From the NCBI GenBank assembly GCA_016839245.1, contig JAEOUN010000095.1, positions 1-64,000 of the forward strand: 64,000 nucleotides of DNA, given 5' to 3'. Positions 44,487 to 53,609 of this stretch are shown piece after piece (within the stretch, counting starts at the first letter, position 1; every line of letters starts with the position of its first letter). Below the pieces are notes generated by a model, which was not told the origin of the DNA, ran no database searches, and worked only from the letters and a program-made list of their open reading frames with translations. This stretch comes from Candidatus Thorarchaeota archaeon (GTDB lineage Archaea; Asgardarchaeota; Thorarchaeia; Thorarchaeales; Thorarchaeaceae). Made by a program: the position numbers and the translations under genes.

Positions 44487-46262
44487 GTGGTCTCCGGATT
44501 GAATTATACCATCTCACGAAAAACCATCATTGTTCTTACGATTGCAATTATTGCAGGTTATCTTCTATACACTTATGCACCTACTGAGATTACTCCAGGG
44601 AGATACACTGCGTCTATCTTCATATCCTCTGAAAGCATAGACATTGAAACTTCCTATAGTATTTCACTGCTCTCGAGTGGTTCGATAACTCAATCCACGT
44701 ACCTCTTTAATGGGACTTCAACAAATGTACAAGTAACAGTTCCAGATTCTGCTGTCATAGCGACTGATACTCCGCTTCGTTTCGTGATAAATGCAACAGG
44801 TGATACCATCAAAGCTGATGAGATTCATATTATTCTCTCAAACACTGATGGTTTTAACATAACACTTCGACCTACCCGTCAAGTTGGACAAGTTTTTACA
44901 ATAGATTATCAACCATTGGTCAAAGCAAAGGCAGCCGTAATGATTCTGGGCGTTGTTGCGATTTTATGGTTTACTGAAGGAATTAGTCTTGTTGGAACTT
45001 CAATCTTGATTCCGGTGTTGATAGTACTTACAGATATTCGAACTCCTTCACAGGCGTTAGCTCCCTTTTTCGATCCTTCTGTTGCTCTCATTTTTGGAGG
45101 ATTTCTAATTGGTCGTGCTTTATCAAAATATGAACTTGATAAGCGACTTGCACTTCTTATTCTCTCAAGAAGTAGTAGCTCTGGAGGTGCATTGATTATC
45201 TCAGTAATGGGAGTTACAGCTTTTTTGTCAATGTGGATTAGCAATACTGCCGCTGCAGCAATTATGATTCCTATTGCCTTGGCAATCATTAGTAGAATTC
45301 AAAATACTGATATCCGGAATAAATACGGAAAAGCTCTGGTCTTGGGCGTAGCCTATTCTGCAACCTTGGGTGGTGTTGCTAGCCTTGTTGGCTCACCACC
45401 AAATCCCCTGGCAGCGAGTTACATTAATTCATTTCTCGGAATTGATTTTTCATTTACTAGTTGGCTTCCCTTTGGTCTCCCGGTTGTTCTGATAATGCTG
45501 CCCTTAATTTGGCAATGGATTATATTTCGTTTCAAGATTCCAAAGTCGATTGATGAGATGGATGACCTTAGAGAAATCTCGATGAAGGAGTATATACGTC
45601 TGGGTGCAATGTCGACGCAACAAAAACTTGTCATTGGAGTATTTGTAAGTGTCATTATGCTATGGTTTACAGAGAGTATTCCAGATTTTTTGGCTAATAT
45701 CATTGGTTGGTCAGGTCACAGCATCTCAAGTTCAGTTGTCGCACTTATTGGTGGCCTTGCTTTGATTATTTTGGGACTACTTGATGAAAAAGATGTTTCT
45801 TCGCATATTAGCTGGTCTTCTTTACTAATTCTCGGAAGTGGAATTGCCTTAGGTGGTGCAATGATTGACACCGGACTATCCACATTTTTAGCCTTTCAAC
45901 TGACTGGACTGGGAATTCTTCCGTCAATGATCGTCGTTATAATAATTGGAATTGTAGCTGTTCTTGTTACAATGGTTGCATCAAATACTGGGGCTGCTGT
46001 CATACTCATTCCTGTGGCCATCCCACTAGCTATTGGTCTTGGAATCGATCCACTGTTGGTAACTATGGTTATTGCGATTGCAGTATCAATGGACTTTGCG
46101 TTACCCACTGGAACTCCGCCATCAACAATAGCATATAGCACTGGTAAACTAGAGATACGTGAGATGATATCGACAGGTCTGATTGTAGACTTTATTGCTG
46201 TAATAGTTGTGACAATAATTGCGGTGTGGCTATGGGTATTTCTAGGTCTTGTTGTAATGTGA
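44487..46262 (+). CDS. SLC13/DASS-type transporter with N-terminal ectodomain
   Basis: The 591-residue protein begins with a signal-anchor helix (about 10-30) and about 110 residues of beta-rich outside domain. The transport core of about 11 helices follows. Both SNT motifs are visible (SNTAAAAIMIPIALAI and SNTGAAVILIPVAIPL), as is SPPNPLAASYI, typical of the divalent anion/Na+ symporter family (citrate, succinate, sulfate). The extra N-terminal ectodomain is unusual for the family and could bind substrate. GTG 44487 opens the frame. It follows the 120-residue gene and precedes another unknown gene. Confidence 0.88.
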   Translation: MVSGLNYTISRKTIIVLTIAIIAGYLLYTYAPTEITPGRYTASIFISSESIDIETSYSISLLSSGSITQSTYLFNGTSTNVQVTVPDSAVIATDTPLRFVINATGDTIKADEIHIILSNTDGFNITLRPTRQVGQVFTIDYQPLVKAKAAVMILGVVAILWFTEGISLVGTSILIPVLIVLTDIRTPSQALAPFFDPSVALIFGGFLIGRALSKYELDKRLALLILSRSSSSGGALIISVMGVTAFLSMWISNTAAAAIMIPIALAIISRIQNTDIRNKYGKALVLGVAYSATLGGVASLVGSPPNPLAASYINSFLGIDFSFTSWLPFGLPVVLIMLPLIWQWIIFRFKIPKSIDEMDDLREISMKEYIRLGAMSTQQKLVIGVFVSVIMLWFTESIPDFLANIIGWSGHSISSSVVALIGGLALIILGLLDEKDVSSHISWSSLLILGSGIALGGAMIDTGLSTFLAFQLTGLGILPSMIVVIIIGIVAVLVTMVASNTGAAVILIPVAIPLAIGLGIDPLLVTMVIAIAVSMDFALPTGTPPSTIAYSTGKLEIREMISTGLIVDFIAVIVVTIIAVWLWVFLGLVVM

Positions 46263-46301
46263 AAGTAGTACAACTCTCTGCTTCACGAAGAGTTTAAATC
46301 A

Positions 46302-47105
46302 GTGAAACATAGGATGCTCCTAGAGGTTATCAGAGTGAGTTGGATTTCTAAAATAATCAAAGGAACTTCTGACGAATTCGTACATGCAAAGTTGATGAAG
46401 TATGGCATCGGATCTCATCCAGGACCACGAGCAAAAATCACCTTTTCAAAACCTACTATTAAATTCAAAGCTGATCTTGACCAAGAACAATCATTCCTAG
46501 AAGCTTACATGCTTGGAGCTCCTTCTGGTCAACATAAGGTAACGGGTATGATTATTACATACACCGATCGTACAAATGACTTTGCTAAATTGACAATGCC
46601 ACTCTCATGGAGTAAATCGAAGGGGAAAGGTACACCGATTTTCAAAGCTAAAGTCAATGAATCTGCACCTCTCGATGATATTAAAGCTCTCTTTAACATG
46701 AATGATCCAACTACATTCTATTTTCTGTCTATAAATCCCCGAGATGGGACTAAACCTTGGAAGGTCGCTACAAAGACTTCATTTCCTAAGGGTGGTCCAG
46801 CTGAGGAGGATGAAGACACTGAATCAAAAGACCCCGTTTTTGCAACAGGTGCATTAGGAAATACCACTGATATGTATGAATTTATTATTGATACTTATCT
46901 CCCTGATGTCCGTGATAAGGTTGGACCCAAGACTAAGGACGTCTGGATTAAGAATAATTTCGAGATTCTTGATATCAAACCTCCTGACGATCCTAAACTA
47001 TCCTTTTCAGAAAAGCGAAGATTAGCTAAGAAAAAGGGAAAGTTAATTCGTGAAGTCATTATTGACGGTGAAAGCCATATCATGGAATACAACTTTGTTG
47101 CATAA
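46302..47105 (+). CDS. hypothetical conserved-looking protein
   Basis: The 267-residue protein is basic with beta-rich segments (AKITFSKPTIKFKADL; TGMIITYTDRTND) and an acidic linker (AEEDEDTES). No known domain or motif is recognised. Several starts are possible: GTG 46302, ATG 46314 and GTG 46335. It has no signal peptide and no membrane helix. A small membrane protein begins 10 bp after its stop, so the two may be co-expressed. Confidence 0.55.
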   Translation: MKHRMLLEVIRVSWISKIIKGTSDEFVHAKLMKYGIGSHPGPRAKITFSKPTIKFKADLDQEQSFLEAYMLGAPSGQHKVTGMIITYTDRTNDFAKLTMPLSWSKSKGKGTPIFKAKVNESAPLDDIKALFNMNDPTTFYFLSINPRDGTKPWKVATKTSFPKGGPAEEDEDTESKDPVFATGALGNTTDMYEFIIDTYLPDVRDKVGPKTKDVWIKNNFEILDIKPPDDPKLSFSEKRRLAKKKGKLIREVIIDGESHIMEYNFVA

Positions 47106-47115
47106 CATATAGACC

Positions 47116-47373
47116 GTGACGTTTAAATTAGGAATCAAGACGGCCCCTACAGAAACAAAGAGGAGAACAATATTGGTACTGACCCTTGTACAAATTTTCT
47201 TTATTTTTTCAGCGATTTTCATATTTTTTGGATTATTTGCTATCAGCTGGTTAATCATTCATATAGAACATGGAAGACATTTTTCAAAATTAAAGACTGC
47301 CTTTGCTATTATCTTAGGATCTGTTCTCTTGGGATTTGGTATCCACCTTGCTTTGCTAGCTTTAACTATCTAA
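47116..47373 (+). CDS. small two-helix membrane protein
   Basis: The 85-residue product has two hydrophobic helices (about residues 18-45 and 60-82) joined by a polar loop with H-I-E-H-G-R-H. The basic N-terminus (KTAPTETKRRT) should lie in the cytosol. It follows the 267-residue gene by 10 bp. GTG 47116 is the start. Function unknown. Confidence 0.55.
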   Translation: MTFKLGIKTAPTETKRRTILVLTLVQIFFIFSAIFIFFGLFAISWLIIHIEHGRHFSKLKTAFAIILGSVLLGFGIHLALLALTI

Positions 47374-47506
47374 TAAAGTGGAATCCTCTTTTGTCAATTT
47401 CAAGTGGTAGCTATGCACTAAATACCATTATTTAGCAACCTATTACAATAGTATCTATTACACTTGAGTCAGTTTCATATTTAATTCACAAGAGAGGATA
47501 GTCATA

Positions 47507-48691
47507 GTGTTACCTGAGTCCGACATTCAGAATCTTGCTGTTCAAAGTCGTCAGAGGTTGGTTCAGGAATTCGTTGATAACTATGTGAATTTGCGAGAGC
47601 GTATCAAACGAGTTCCTGATATGGACGCAAAGAATGTCGCTCAAGAACTATCCTGCCCTCTTGAGATTGCAACGATTGCATACTTGATTAATATGGATGG
47701 AATTCTTTCACTACGGCAGGCAGTTGATCTGTTTTCATTTGAACTTGAACGAAGGTCAAATGTTGGTGAATCGATACCTAATCTTCCTGGTAACATAATG
47801 GAATTTGCATTAGTTGAAGGAAGATGGATTTCACATATTCATGGAAAATTTACACGTCAACTTGAGCTTCAAATTCGAAGTCTCTCCAACTTGGAAGATG
47901 TACTCGATAATGATACAATAGAGGTTGAAAGAGCGCTCTCTATTATTGCCGAACGAACGAAATTAGCAGAAACCTTCATCTCTCCTGTTGTTGAGGAATG
48001 GAAAAAAGAACATGTCAAATCCACAAGTGCAGATGCTGCAATTGCTTTTGGACAAGCGATTACAAAATGGAATAGAAATACATTGATTGGAAAATTCAAT
48101 CAAGTGCTGAAGAGAAATCAAGCATTTTTCCGTCTGCTTAGAGAATCTCTGACAAAATCCTCTGACTCATTTACAATAGACGCATCAATTGAAAGAGTAA
48201 GCAAAATAATAGAGGAATTAGGACTACCCTTGGATGAGCTTACTCCAAGAGCTCTCTCACATTTCTTACTGCATCTTGTTCCGCGCCCTCAAGGTGGAAG
48301 AGGTGACAGAACTCCCTTGGTTGAGATTGGCGTTAGCTCCACGAGGGGTAATAAAGCTGAACCAGATTTGTCCTCTCCATTTGACTTTCTTGAAAGAGAC
48401 ATCAAATTGGCCAGAAGACGGAAGGGCGATGAACGGAAGGAGTACATCATAGAAAAAGTCGGAAGAGTTCTTCGCGTTCTTAAATATCAGGGTAATGATA
48501 TCATGACTTGTGTCGAACAATGTCTTACCGTGATTAAAGAACGCTTCTCCTTGGATGATGTTTCATTAGACGAGAATGTCGACCAAGCTCGTTCAAAGTT
48601 GATTGAAGCACTAGTATCTGAACGAGATAATATTGCCATTAACCTGCTTTACGACTTTATTGAAGCTAATATTTACGAGGTTGAAAATTGA
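47507..48691 (+). CDS. unknown helical protein, first gene of the Ski2-helicase operon
   Basis: The 394-residue protein is predicted mostly helical, with a charged N-terminal part and Arg-rich loops (VPRPQGGRGDR, KLARRRKGDERKE). No family is recognised. GTG 47507 is preceded by AGAGGA, a decent ribosome site. Its last codons overlap the next gene by 4 bp, and the Ski2-like helicase follows 50 bp later, so the three form a likely operon. It may be a helicase partner or RNA-binding subunit; that is inference from position only. Confidence 0.6.
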   Translation: MLPESDIQNLAVQSRQRLVQEFVDNYVNLRERIKRVPDMDAKNVAQELSCPLEIATIAYLINMDGILSLRQAVDLFSFELERRSNVGESIPNLPGNIMEFALVEGRWISHIHGKFTRQLELQIRSLSNLEDVLDNDTIEVERALSIIAERTKLAETFISPVVEEWKKEHVKSTSADAAIAFGQAITKWNRNTLIGKFNQVLKRNQAFFRLLRESLTKSSDSFTIDASIERVSKIIEELGLPLDELTPRALSHFLLHLVPRPQGGRGDRTPLVEIGVSSTRGNKAEPDLSSPFDFLERDIKLARRRKGDERKEYIIEKVGRVLRVLKYQGNDIMTCVEQCLTVIKERFSLDDVSLDENVDQARSKLIEALVSERDNIAINLLYDFIEANIYEVEN

Positions 48692-49467
48692 ACATGATGA
48701 AACAGACTCCTGTGTATTGGTTGATTGACATCGAGACCTATGATTTTGCCATAGGCGCATTCAAAGGTGCTGATATCACAGGAAAAGCTCTCATCTTATC
48801 ATCTCAACTCTGGTCGATTGTTCGTGATAATCAAGTCTATTCTATACTGATCGGTCCTGGGATTTTCAAGGGGGTTGCCAAAAGAGGCGGCATTCAGTTG
48901 GATATTCTTGAGCACATCTCCTGCCTTATGTTTGATCCGACTCAATTAAGATATGATGAGCCGCTACCTCAGGTTGATATCGTAAATCCTGAAGTGATTG
49001 ATCCTCTTGGTACTAAGAAGCATGAGGAAATTGTTACATTACTAAGGAATCTCGTTGTGGAGCGTGGGAATATTCTTGCTGGTGATGCTCTTGCCAAGGT
49101 GAAGATTGAGGCAAATATCCCACAGACTGCACACTATGAAGAGATTTTCAAGAAGATCAATGTTTCATATATTTCAGGAATGCAACGTGCAAAATTTATT
49201 CTGGGTGGGACAAGTGGTGGCATATATCGACCATTTGCAGAGAACTTTCCTAAATTGAAGTTACAACAGGTTGAAAAATCGATAGTGCTTGCTATGCCTT
49301 TCAATAAATTTGCAAGTTTCTCTGACATCGAGGTAATGATGGATTGGATGATTGTTGAGAAAGCTAGTGTTGATTCGCGGACTGGAATGGAAGCTATCGG
49401 ATCTGAATATGAAAGTACATTACAAGCTATTCAGAATAATCAAGAAAAATTCATCTTTGAATTGTAA
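48688..49467 (+). CDS. unknown protein, second gene of the Ski2-helicase operon
   Basis: The 259-residue product starts MNMMKQTPVYWLIDIETYDF; the IDIETYDF start superficially recalls exonuclease motif I (DxE), but no further exonuclease motifs are seen, so I do not call one. The rest alternates strands and helices. TTG 48688 overlaps the previous gene; ATG 48694 or 48697 are as likely. It precedes the helicase by 52 bp. Function unknown, perhaps a cofactor in RNA processing. Confidence 0.6.
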   Translation: MNMMKQTPVYWLIDIETYDFAIGAFKGADITGKALILSSQLWSIVRDNQVYSILIGPGIFKGVAKRGGIQLDILEHISCLMFDPTQLRYDEPLPQVDIVNPEVIDPLGTKKHEEIVTLLRNLVVERGNILAGDALAKVKIEANIPQTAHYEEIFKKINVSYISGMQRAKFILGGTSGGIYRPFAENFPKLKLQQVEKSIVLAMPFNKFASFSDIEVMMDWMIVEKASVDSRTGMEAIGSEYESTLQAIQNNQEKFIFEL

Positions 49468-49519
49468 TGACCGCAAGTATCTTGTACTAATATTATTCGC
49501 TTTTTACTGAGGTACCTCG

Positions 49520-52150
49520 TTGGAAGTAGCTGATGCTGATATTCAGAAGCGATTATCAAAATCCTATGTAATAGTTCTAAGATCAACAAAGCAAGAACTT
49601 ACAGCTAGGATTGATATCTTTTCAGATGTATTGAGGGATCGTCAGCGATCAACATTAACTGGAATGATTGAGTTTGGTCATAAAGAGTCTGGATTGTTGG
49701 AAATCAAGAGATTCTGGTTTGTAAAATACAACAAACCTGTTTACTTTCAAGAAAAGGAAGCTCACGAGATACTTAGAAAATCAAAAGGAATTATAATTCC
49801 ACGAGAGCAAAGACCTGATTTCTTGCAGGAACTTAAAGATCTTCTGAAACGGCTTGAGGCACAAGAACCTCGTGTTGTACATACATGCCAACATTGTCTT
49901 CGAGAGGACAGACTTACGATTCTTACAAAACGGAATGCAGTAAAATTAACAGCGGATCAAGTCACTTGTATATCATGCGGTCAGGCTGACCTTAAGACGG
50001 AGTTACGAACGCTTGGCATCAAGATGTCTCGTGCAATGATGAATCAGGTTGAGCGTCAAGTCTCGCGTGTTAAATCTGTACCAAGAATAATCGAAATGCT
50101 TACACCAGGTTTTGATCCAACAAAAGAACCTGATCTGACCCTAATTGATACTATTACTGCTCCTGAACACTTCCGAAAGAAAGACATCCAAGATTTACCA
50201 TTATCTGAGAATTTCAAGAATATTCTTCTTGATAGTGGATTAGAGGCACTGCTACCAATTCAAGTAAAGACGATTGAAACTGGTCTCTTCAAAGGGACGA
50301 ACCTGTTAGTAGTTTCTTCAACCTCTTCTGGCAAGACACTTCTTGGAGAACTTGCTGGAATTCCAAAAGCTATGAGTGGTAAAAAGATGATTTACATGTC
50401 TCCTCTTGTAGCTTTAACAAATGAGAAATATAACCTGTTTCGAAAGCGATATCGTTCTCTTGGCCTGAGGACCGGCATAAAAGTTGGAATGTCACGACTA
50501 GATGTAGGGAAGGAAGGCAAGCCTATTGTTGATACAGATATTTCAAAAGCTGATATTATCTGTGCGACCTATGAAGCTCTAGACCTAATATTCAGATCTG
50601 GAAATACATCAGATTTGGGGAATATCGGAACTGTAATCATTGATGAAATCCAAAATCTAGCTGATCCAGAACGAGGTCCAGAGCTTGATGGTATCCTCGC
50701 AAGGATGAGATTTCATTTTCCTCAGGCTCAATATATTGCATTATCTGCAACAGTTGGTTCTGCTGAGAATTTAGCTAAGGAATTGGGACTTATATTGGTG
50801 GAATATGAAGGTCGTCCTGTCCCTCTTGAGCGTCATCTTGTATTCGCCCGTAATGACGAAGACAAGAGAAACATAATTCGTCGTCTTGTCATTGATGAGT
50901 TTAGACATATTAGCAGCTACAAGAACAAGGGACAATCAATCATCTTTACTTATTCTCGCAGACGTGCTCATGCTCTCAGTGATTGGCTCAGAGAACATGG
51001 TGTATCATGTGCAGTATATCATGGTGGTCTCTCTTATATGAAGCGAAGAAGTATTGAGACCTCCTTTGAGAAACAACGATATGCATGTGTTGTCACTACT
51101 GCAGCTCTCGGTGCCGGAGTTGACTTGCCTGCATCTCAGGTAATCTTTGAGTCTTTAGCTATGGGTGCTGACTGGCTATCAACTGCGGAATTTGAACAGA
51201 TGTTAGGTCGTGCTGGCAGGTTAGGAAAACACGATCGTGGGCGAGTATACATTCTGGTAGAACCTGAGAAGAAGTACCATAGTGGTCAAGATGGGTATGA
51301 GGACGAAATTGCAGTTCGCTTACTAAATGGTGTAATTGAAGATGTGGAACCATTTGCTGATAAAGAAGTCAGTGCAGAGCAGATGCTTGCCACAATATGT
51401 TCAACAGGGCTTGTTGATTTAAAGGCTGTTGCTAGAGTGTACCTACGAATGCTATCCATGTCAGTACCGCCTTCTGAGGCACTCAAACATCTCGTGAAGA
51501 CTTACATGATTCGAGTAAAAGAAGGGGGTGTGCATCCAACAGATCTCGGTCGTGCAACATCACTCTCATTTTTGACACCAAACACCGGTTTAGAAGTAAT
51601 GAAACTTACTGCATCTTACGATGTTATTGACATCGCAATAATGCTAGAACCATTTGAGAATGTTTACCTCAGCAATAAACTGCAGGAGGAAATCAATTCA
51701 GCTTTTAGAACTCATATGCCCACAAGGTTATTTTCAGGGGTCTTTGCAGAGATAAGTGATGTAAGTAAACCAAAGAGTGGTGCTGGTCGGTTGCCTCATT
51801 GGGTCTTTGAGGTATTTGGAAAATGGACTACTACCTTCTTCAATTGCGGTTGCAAAGATTTTCCTGAATGTGACCATCCAAAAATCAAGTTGGGGCGTTG
51901 GCTAATAGAAAAACGGAAAGAAGGAATGAATCCATCTGGCTTAGCAGCACGTCTTCATGATGAATTTGAATTATGGGTATATCCGGGTGATATTTTTTCT
52001 TGGTTAGACTCACTCATTCACAGTCTGCGTGCTGTTCAAAGGATTGCTGATGTTGCTGGAAAAACTGATCTCAGCGTTGAGATTGACAGTCAAATAGCAC
52101 GGATAGAGCGGCCTCTTGATAAACTGGAATCCATCGAAAAACCTACTTAG
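49520..52150 (+). CDS. Ski2-like helicase with N-terminal zinc finger (ASH-Ski2 type)
   Basis: The 876-residue protein has an N-terminal domain with C123, C126, C150 and C153 as a CxxC...CxxC zinc finger, then a superfamily 2 helicase core. Motifs are Walker A SSTSSGKT (266-273), DEIQ in VIIDEIQNL, SAT in ALSATVG and motif VI QMLGRAGRLGKHDRG. A late cysteine group (CGCKDFPECDH) may bind a second zinc. This layout matches archaeal ASH-Ski2 helicases, known from other archaea to associate with the 5'-3' exonuclease aRNase J and the exosome. TTG 49520 is supported by GAGGT six nt upstream. RNA unwinding for decay is likely. Confidence 0.85.
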   Translation: MEVADADIQKRLSKSYVIVLRSTKQELTARIDIFSDVLRDRQRSTLTGMIEFGHKESGLLEIKRFWFVKYNKPVYFQEKEAHEILRKSKGIIIPREQRPDFLQELKDLLKRLEAQEPRVVHTCQHCLREDRLTILTKRNAVKLTADQVTCISCGQADLKTELRTLGIKMSRAMMNQVERQVSRVKSVPRIIEMLTPGFDPTKEPDLTLIDTITAPEHFRKKDIQDLPLSENFKNILLDSGLEALLPIQVKTIETGLFKGTNLLVVSSTSSGKTLLGELAGIPKAMSGKKMIYMSPLVALTNEKYNLFRKRYRSLGLRTGIKVGMSRLDVGKEGKPIVDTDISKADIICATYEALDLIFRSGNTSDLGNIGTVIIDEIQNLADPERGPELDGILARMRFHFPQAQYIALSATVGSAENLAKELGLILVEYEGRPVPLERHLVFARNDEDKRNIIRRLVIDEFRHISSYKNKGQSIIFTYSRRRAHALSDWLREHGVSCAVYHGGLSYMKRRSIETSFEKQRYACVVTTAALGAGVDLPASQVIFESLAMGADWLSTAEFEQMLGRAGRLGKHDRGRVYILVEPEKKYHSGQDGYEDEIAVRLLNGVIEDVEPFADKEVSAEQMLATICSTGLVDLKAVARVYLRMLSMSVPPSEALKHLVKTYMIRVKEGGVHPTDLGRATSLSFLTPNTGLEVMKLTASYDVIDIAIMLEPFENVYLSNKLQEEINSAFRTHMPTRLFSGVFAEISDVSKPKSGAGRLPHWVFEVFGKWTTTFFNCGCKDFPECDHPKIKLGRWLIEKRKEGMNPSGLAARLHDEFELWVYPGDIFSWLDSLIHSLRAVQRIADVAGKTDLSVEIDSQIARIERPLDKLESIEKPT

Positions 52151-52403
52151 TGAGTTGATCCTTCTCAACCTCAAAGAAGACTCTAATATTGCCAACAAGT
52201 TCCGGAGGCATCGAGTCAAGGTTGAGGTCAATCCATTTATGTAGGTCTCTTCTGATAGCCTCCTTATTATCCAGAGCTGGTGGCAACTCCGAACGGTCTT
52301 CTGAAACAAGATGAAAATGTGAGCATCCACAGCTGCACTGACCTTTAAGAACCACGTCAATGTCTGCTGAAGTCTTTCCACAATTAATGCACATGAAGAT
52401 CAA
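52143..52403 (-). CDS. small zinc-ribbon protein
   Basis: The 86-residue product opens with CINC (C5, C8) and a second cluster CSCGC (C23, C25, C27), then a helical tail. Archaeal relatives with such a ribbon (COG3364, possible RNA-binding) seem likely. Its 3' end overlaps the helicase gene by eight bases in antisense. ATG 52403 is used. It may be functionally linked to the helicase, but this rests on position alone. Confidence 0.65.
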   Translation of the reverse strand: MIFMCINCGKTSADIDVVLKGQCSCGCSHFHLVSEDRSELPPALDNKEAIRRDLHKWIDLNLDSMPPELVGNIRVFFEVEKDQLTK

Positions 52404-52530
52404 TTGAGATACTCTCCATCTTTTTCATAACATAATAGTCTATGAGGCTTGGTATGGCTTGTGTATTACTTACATACATGGCATTAGACTTATTTGGAAT
52501 AAGTAGTGGTTTTATTACAAGGGTTCAAAC

Positions 52531-52788
52531 ATGGTCAAAACGTGTACTGTCTGCCGTGAAAAAGCAAAGATCAAGTGTGATCATTGTAGAAATGAATACT
52601 GCCTTGACCATGCAATAAAATGTCCGACTTGCGGAACCATTAGATGTATCCGTGATTTGAATAGGCGCACCATTTGCCCCACCTGCAATAAGCCACTCAA
52701 CATTTGCCCTGAATGCTTGATGAATGGGAAAATTGTAAGAACTTTAGCCGGAAGCAAATTCTGTCCTGAATGTGGCTGGAGTAGTTAA
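52531..52788 (+). CDS. cysteine-rich multi-zinc protein
   Basis: The 85-residue protein holds 14 cysteines and a histidine in a regular order: C5, C8, C16, C19, C24, H27, C31, C34, C39, C49, C52, C59, C62, C78, C81. The first block (CxxC...CxxCxxxxCxxH) recalls a B-box/ZnF-type fold; the later CxxC pairs suggest two more ribbons. Probably a nucleic acid or protein binder. It ends by sharing TTAA with the opposite gene, so the two stop codons overlap. Confidence 0.75.
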   Translation: MVKTCTVCREKAKIKCDHCRNEYCLDHAIKCPTCGTIRCIRDLNRRTICPTCNKPLNICPECLMNGKIVRTLAGSKFCPECGWSS

Positions 52789-53036
52789 TTAAGTAATAGG
52801 AATATAATAATAAAAAGTGCAATCCCAATAATTCCAGCAACTGCCCAACCTCTCTTTCCATAACCCCATACAATTGGTATAGGTCCAATGAGAATTATCC
52901 CCTTATTTTGTACTTTACTTTCCGTCTTTGAAATATCAGACGAGTTTCTCATCTTAGAGAATGCTATGCATACTATACAGATGCCGATAATTATTGAAAT
53001 CATACCTACGATTTGTAGAAATCCCAATGTCTGCAT
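52785..53036 (-). CDS. DUF131-family two-helix membrane protein
   Basis: The 83-residue product has helices at about residues 7-27 and 63-82 and the DUF131 signature IGPIPIVWG (about residues 51-59). DUF131 proteins are small, widespread in archaea, and of unknown function. ATG 53036 is used. It lies 6 bp after the 188-residue gene and shares a TTAA with the convergent zinc protein. Confidence 0.85.
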   Translation of the reverse strand: MQTLGFLQIVGMISIIIGICIVCIAFSKMRNSSDISKTESKVQNKGIILIGPIPIVWGYGKRGWAVAGIIGIALFIIIFLLLN

Positions 53037-53042
53037 GTCAAT

Positions 53043-53609
53043 TCACCCTGTATCAAAAATCGTATCGGGAAGTTCAAACACTAGTTTTTCATATCCCCCT
53101 ACATCATCTCCTTCCATTGCCCAAAGACTGATTATATCATCATAGATTTCAAATTCCAAATTTGTTTCAACTTCCATGATTCTTGTTCCTATTGGAAATC
53201 TCCAGAGTATTTCAAAATCGTATGGTGCTTCTTCTTCCTCAAGCCACGTTTCAATCATGTTCATTCCTTTTTGAAATCGACCCATGAAATCGATGAGATA
53301 AACAATAGATACTACTTCTGTATCTCCCTTTAGATAGATGTCACAATAGTCAACACGTGATTTGACTCGCTTGCCATTTATCTCAACCCGTTCTTTGTCA
53401 AGAAAGAATTGCATATTATCTACGAGTTTTTCCACTTCGTCTGCAAGAAGTGTTTCATCTTTAATCACTCTTCGATAATAATTACTCATGTCGAGATATT
53501 CGAAATTTAATCTCTCATGAAACTCTCCTGTAAGTGATACAGAGAAGAATGATTCTGCATGTACTGGTTCTACCATTTCAGACTCATGCTCTTCCATGAT
53601 TTCAATCAC
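53043..53609 (-). CDS. acidic hypothetical protein
   Basis: The 188-residue product is very acidic, with a likely helix-strand mix (TWLEEEEAPYDFEILW). No known family. GTG 53609 overlaps the stop of the beta-CASP-like gene by four bases (GTGA), giving a translationally coupled pair; ATG 53597 is an alternative start. It is followed by DUF131. No membrane helix. Function unknown. Confidence 0.6.
   Translation of the reverse strand: MIEIMEEHESEMVEPVHAESFFSVSLTGEFHERLNFEYLDMSNYYRRVIKDETLLADEVEKLVDNMQFFLDKERVEINGKRVKSRVDYCDIYLKGDTEVVSIVYLIDFMGRFQKGMNMIETWLEEEEAPYDFEILWRFPIGTRIMEVETNLEFEIYDDIISLWAMEGDDVGGYEKLVFELPDTIFDTG

Noticed and set aside
48688..49467. DEDD-type exonuclease for the protein starting with IDIETYDF
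   Set aside because: Only the first motif is similar; the later Asp/His motifs are not found.
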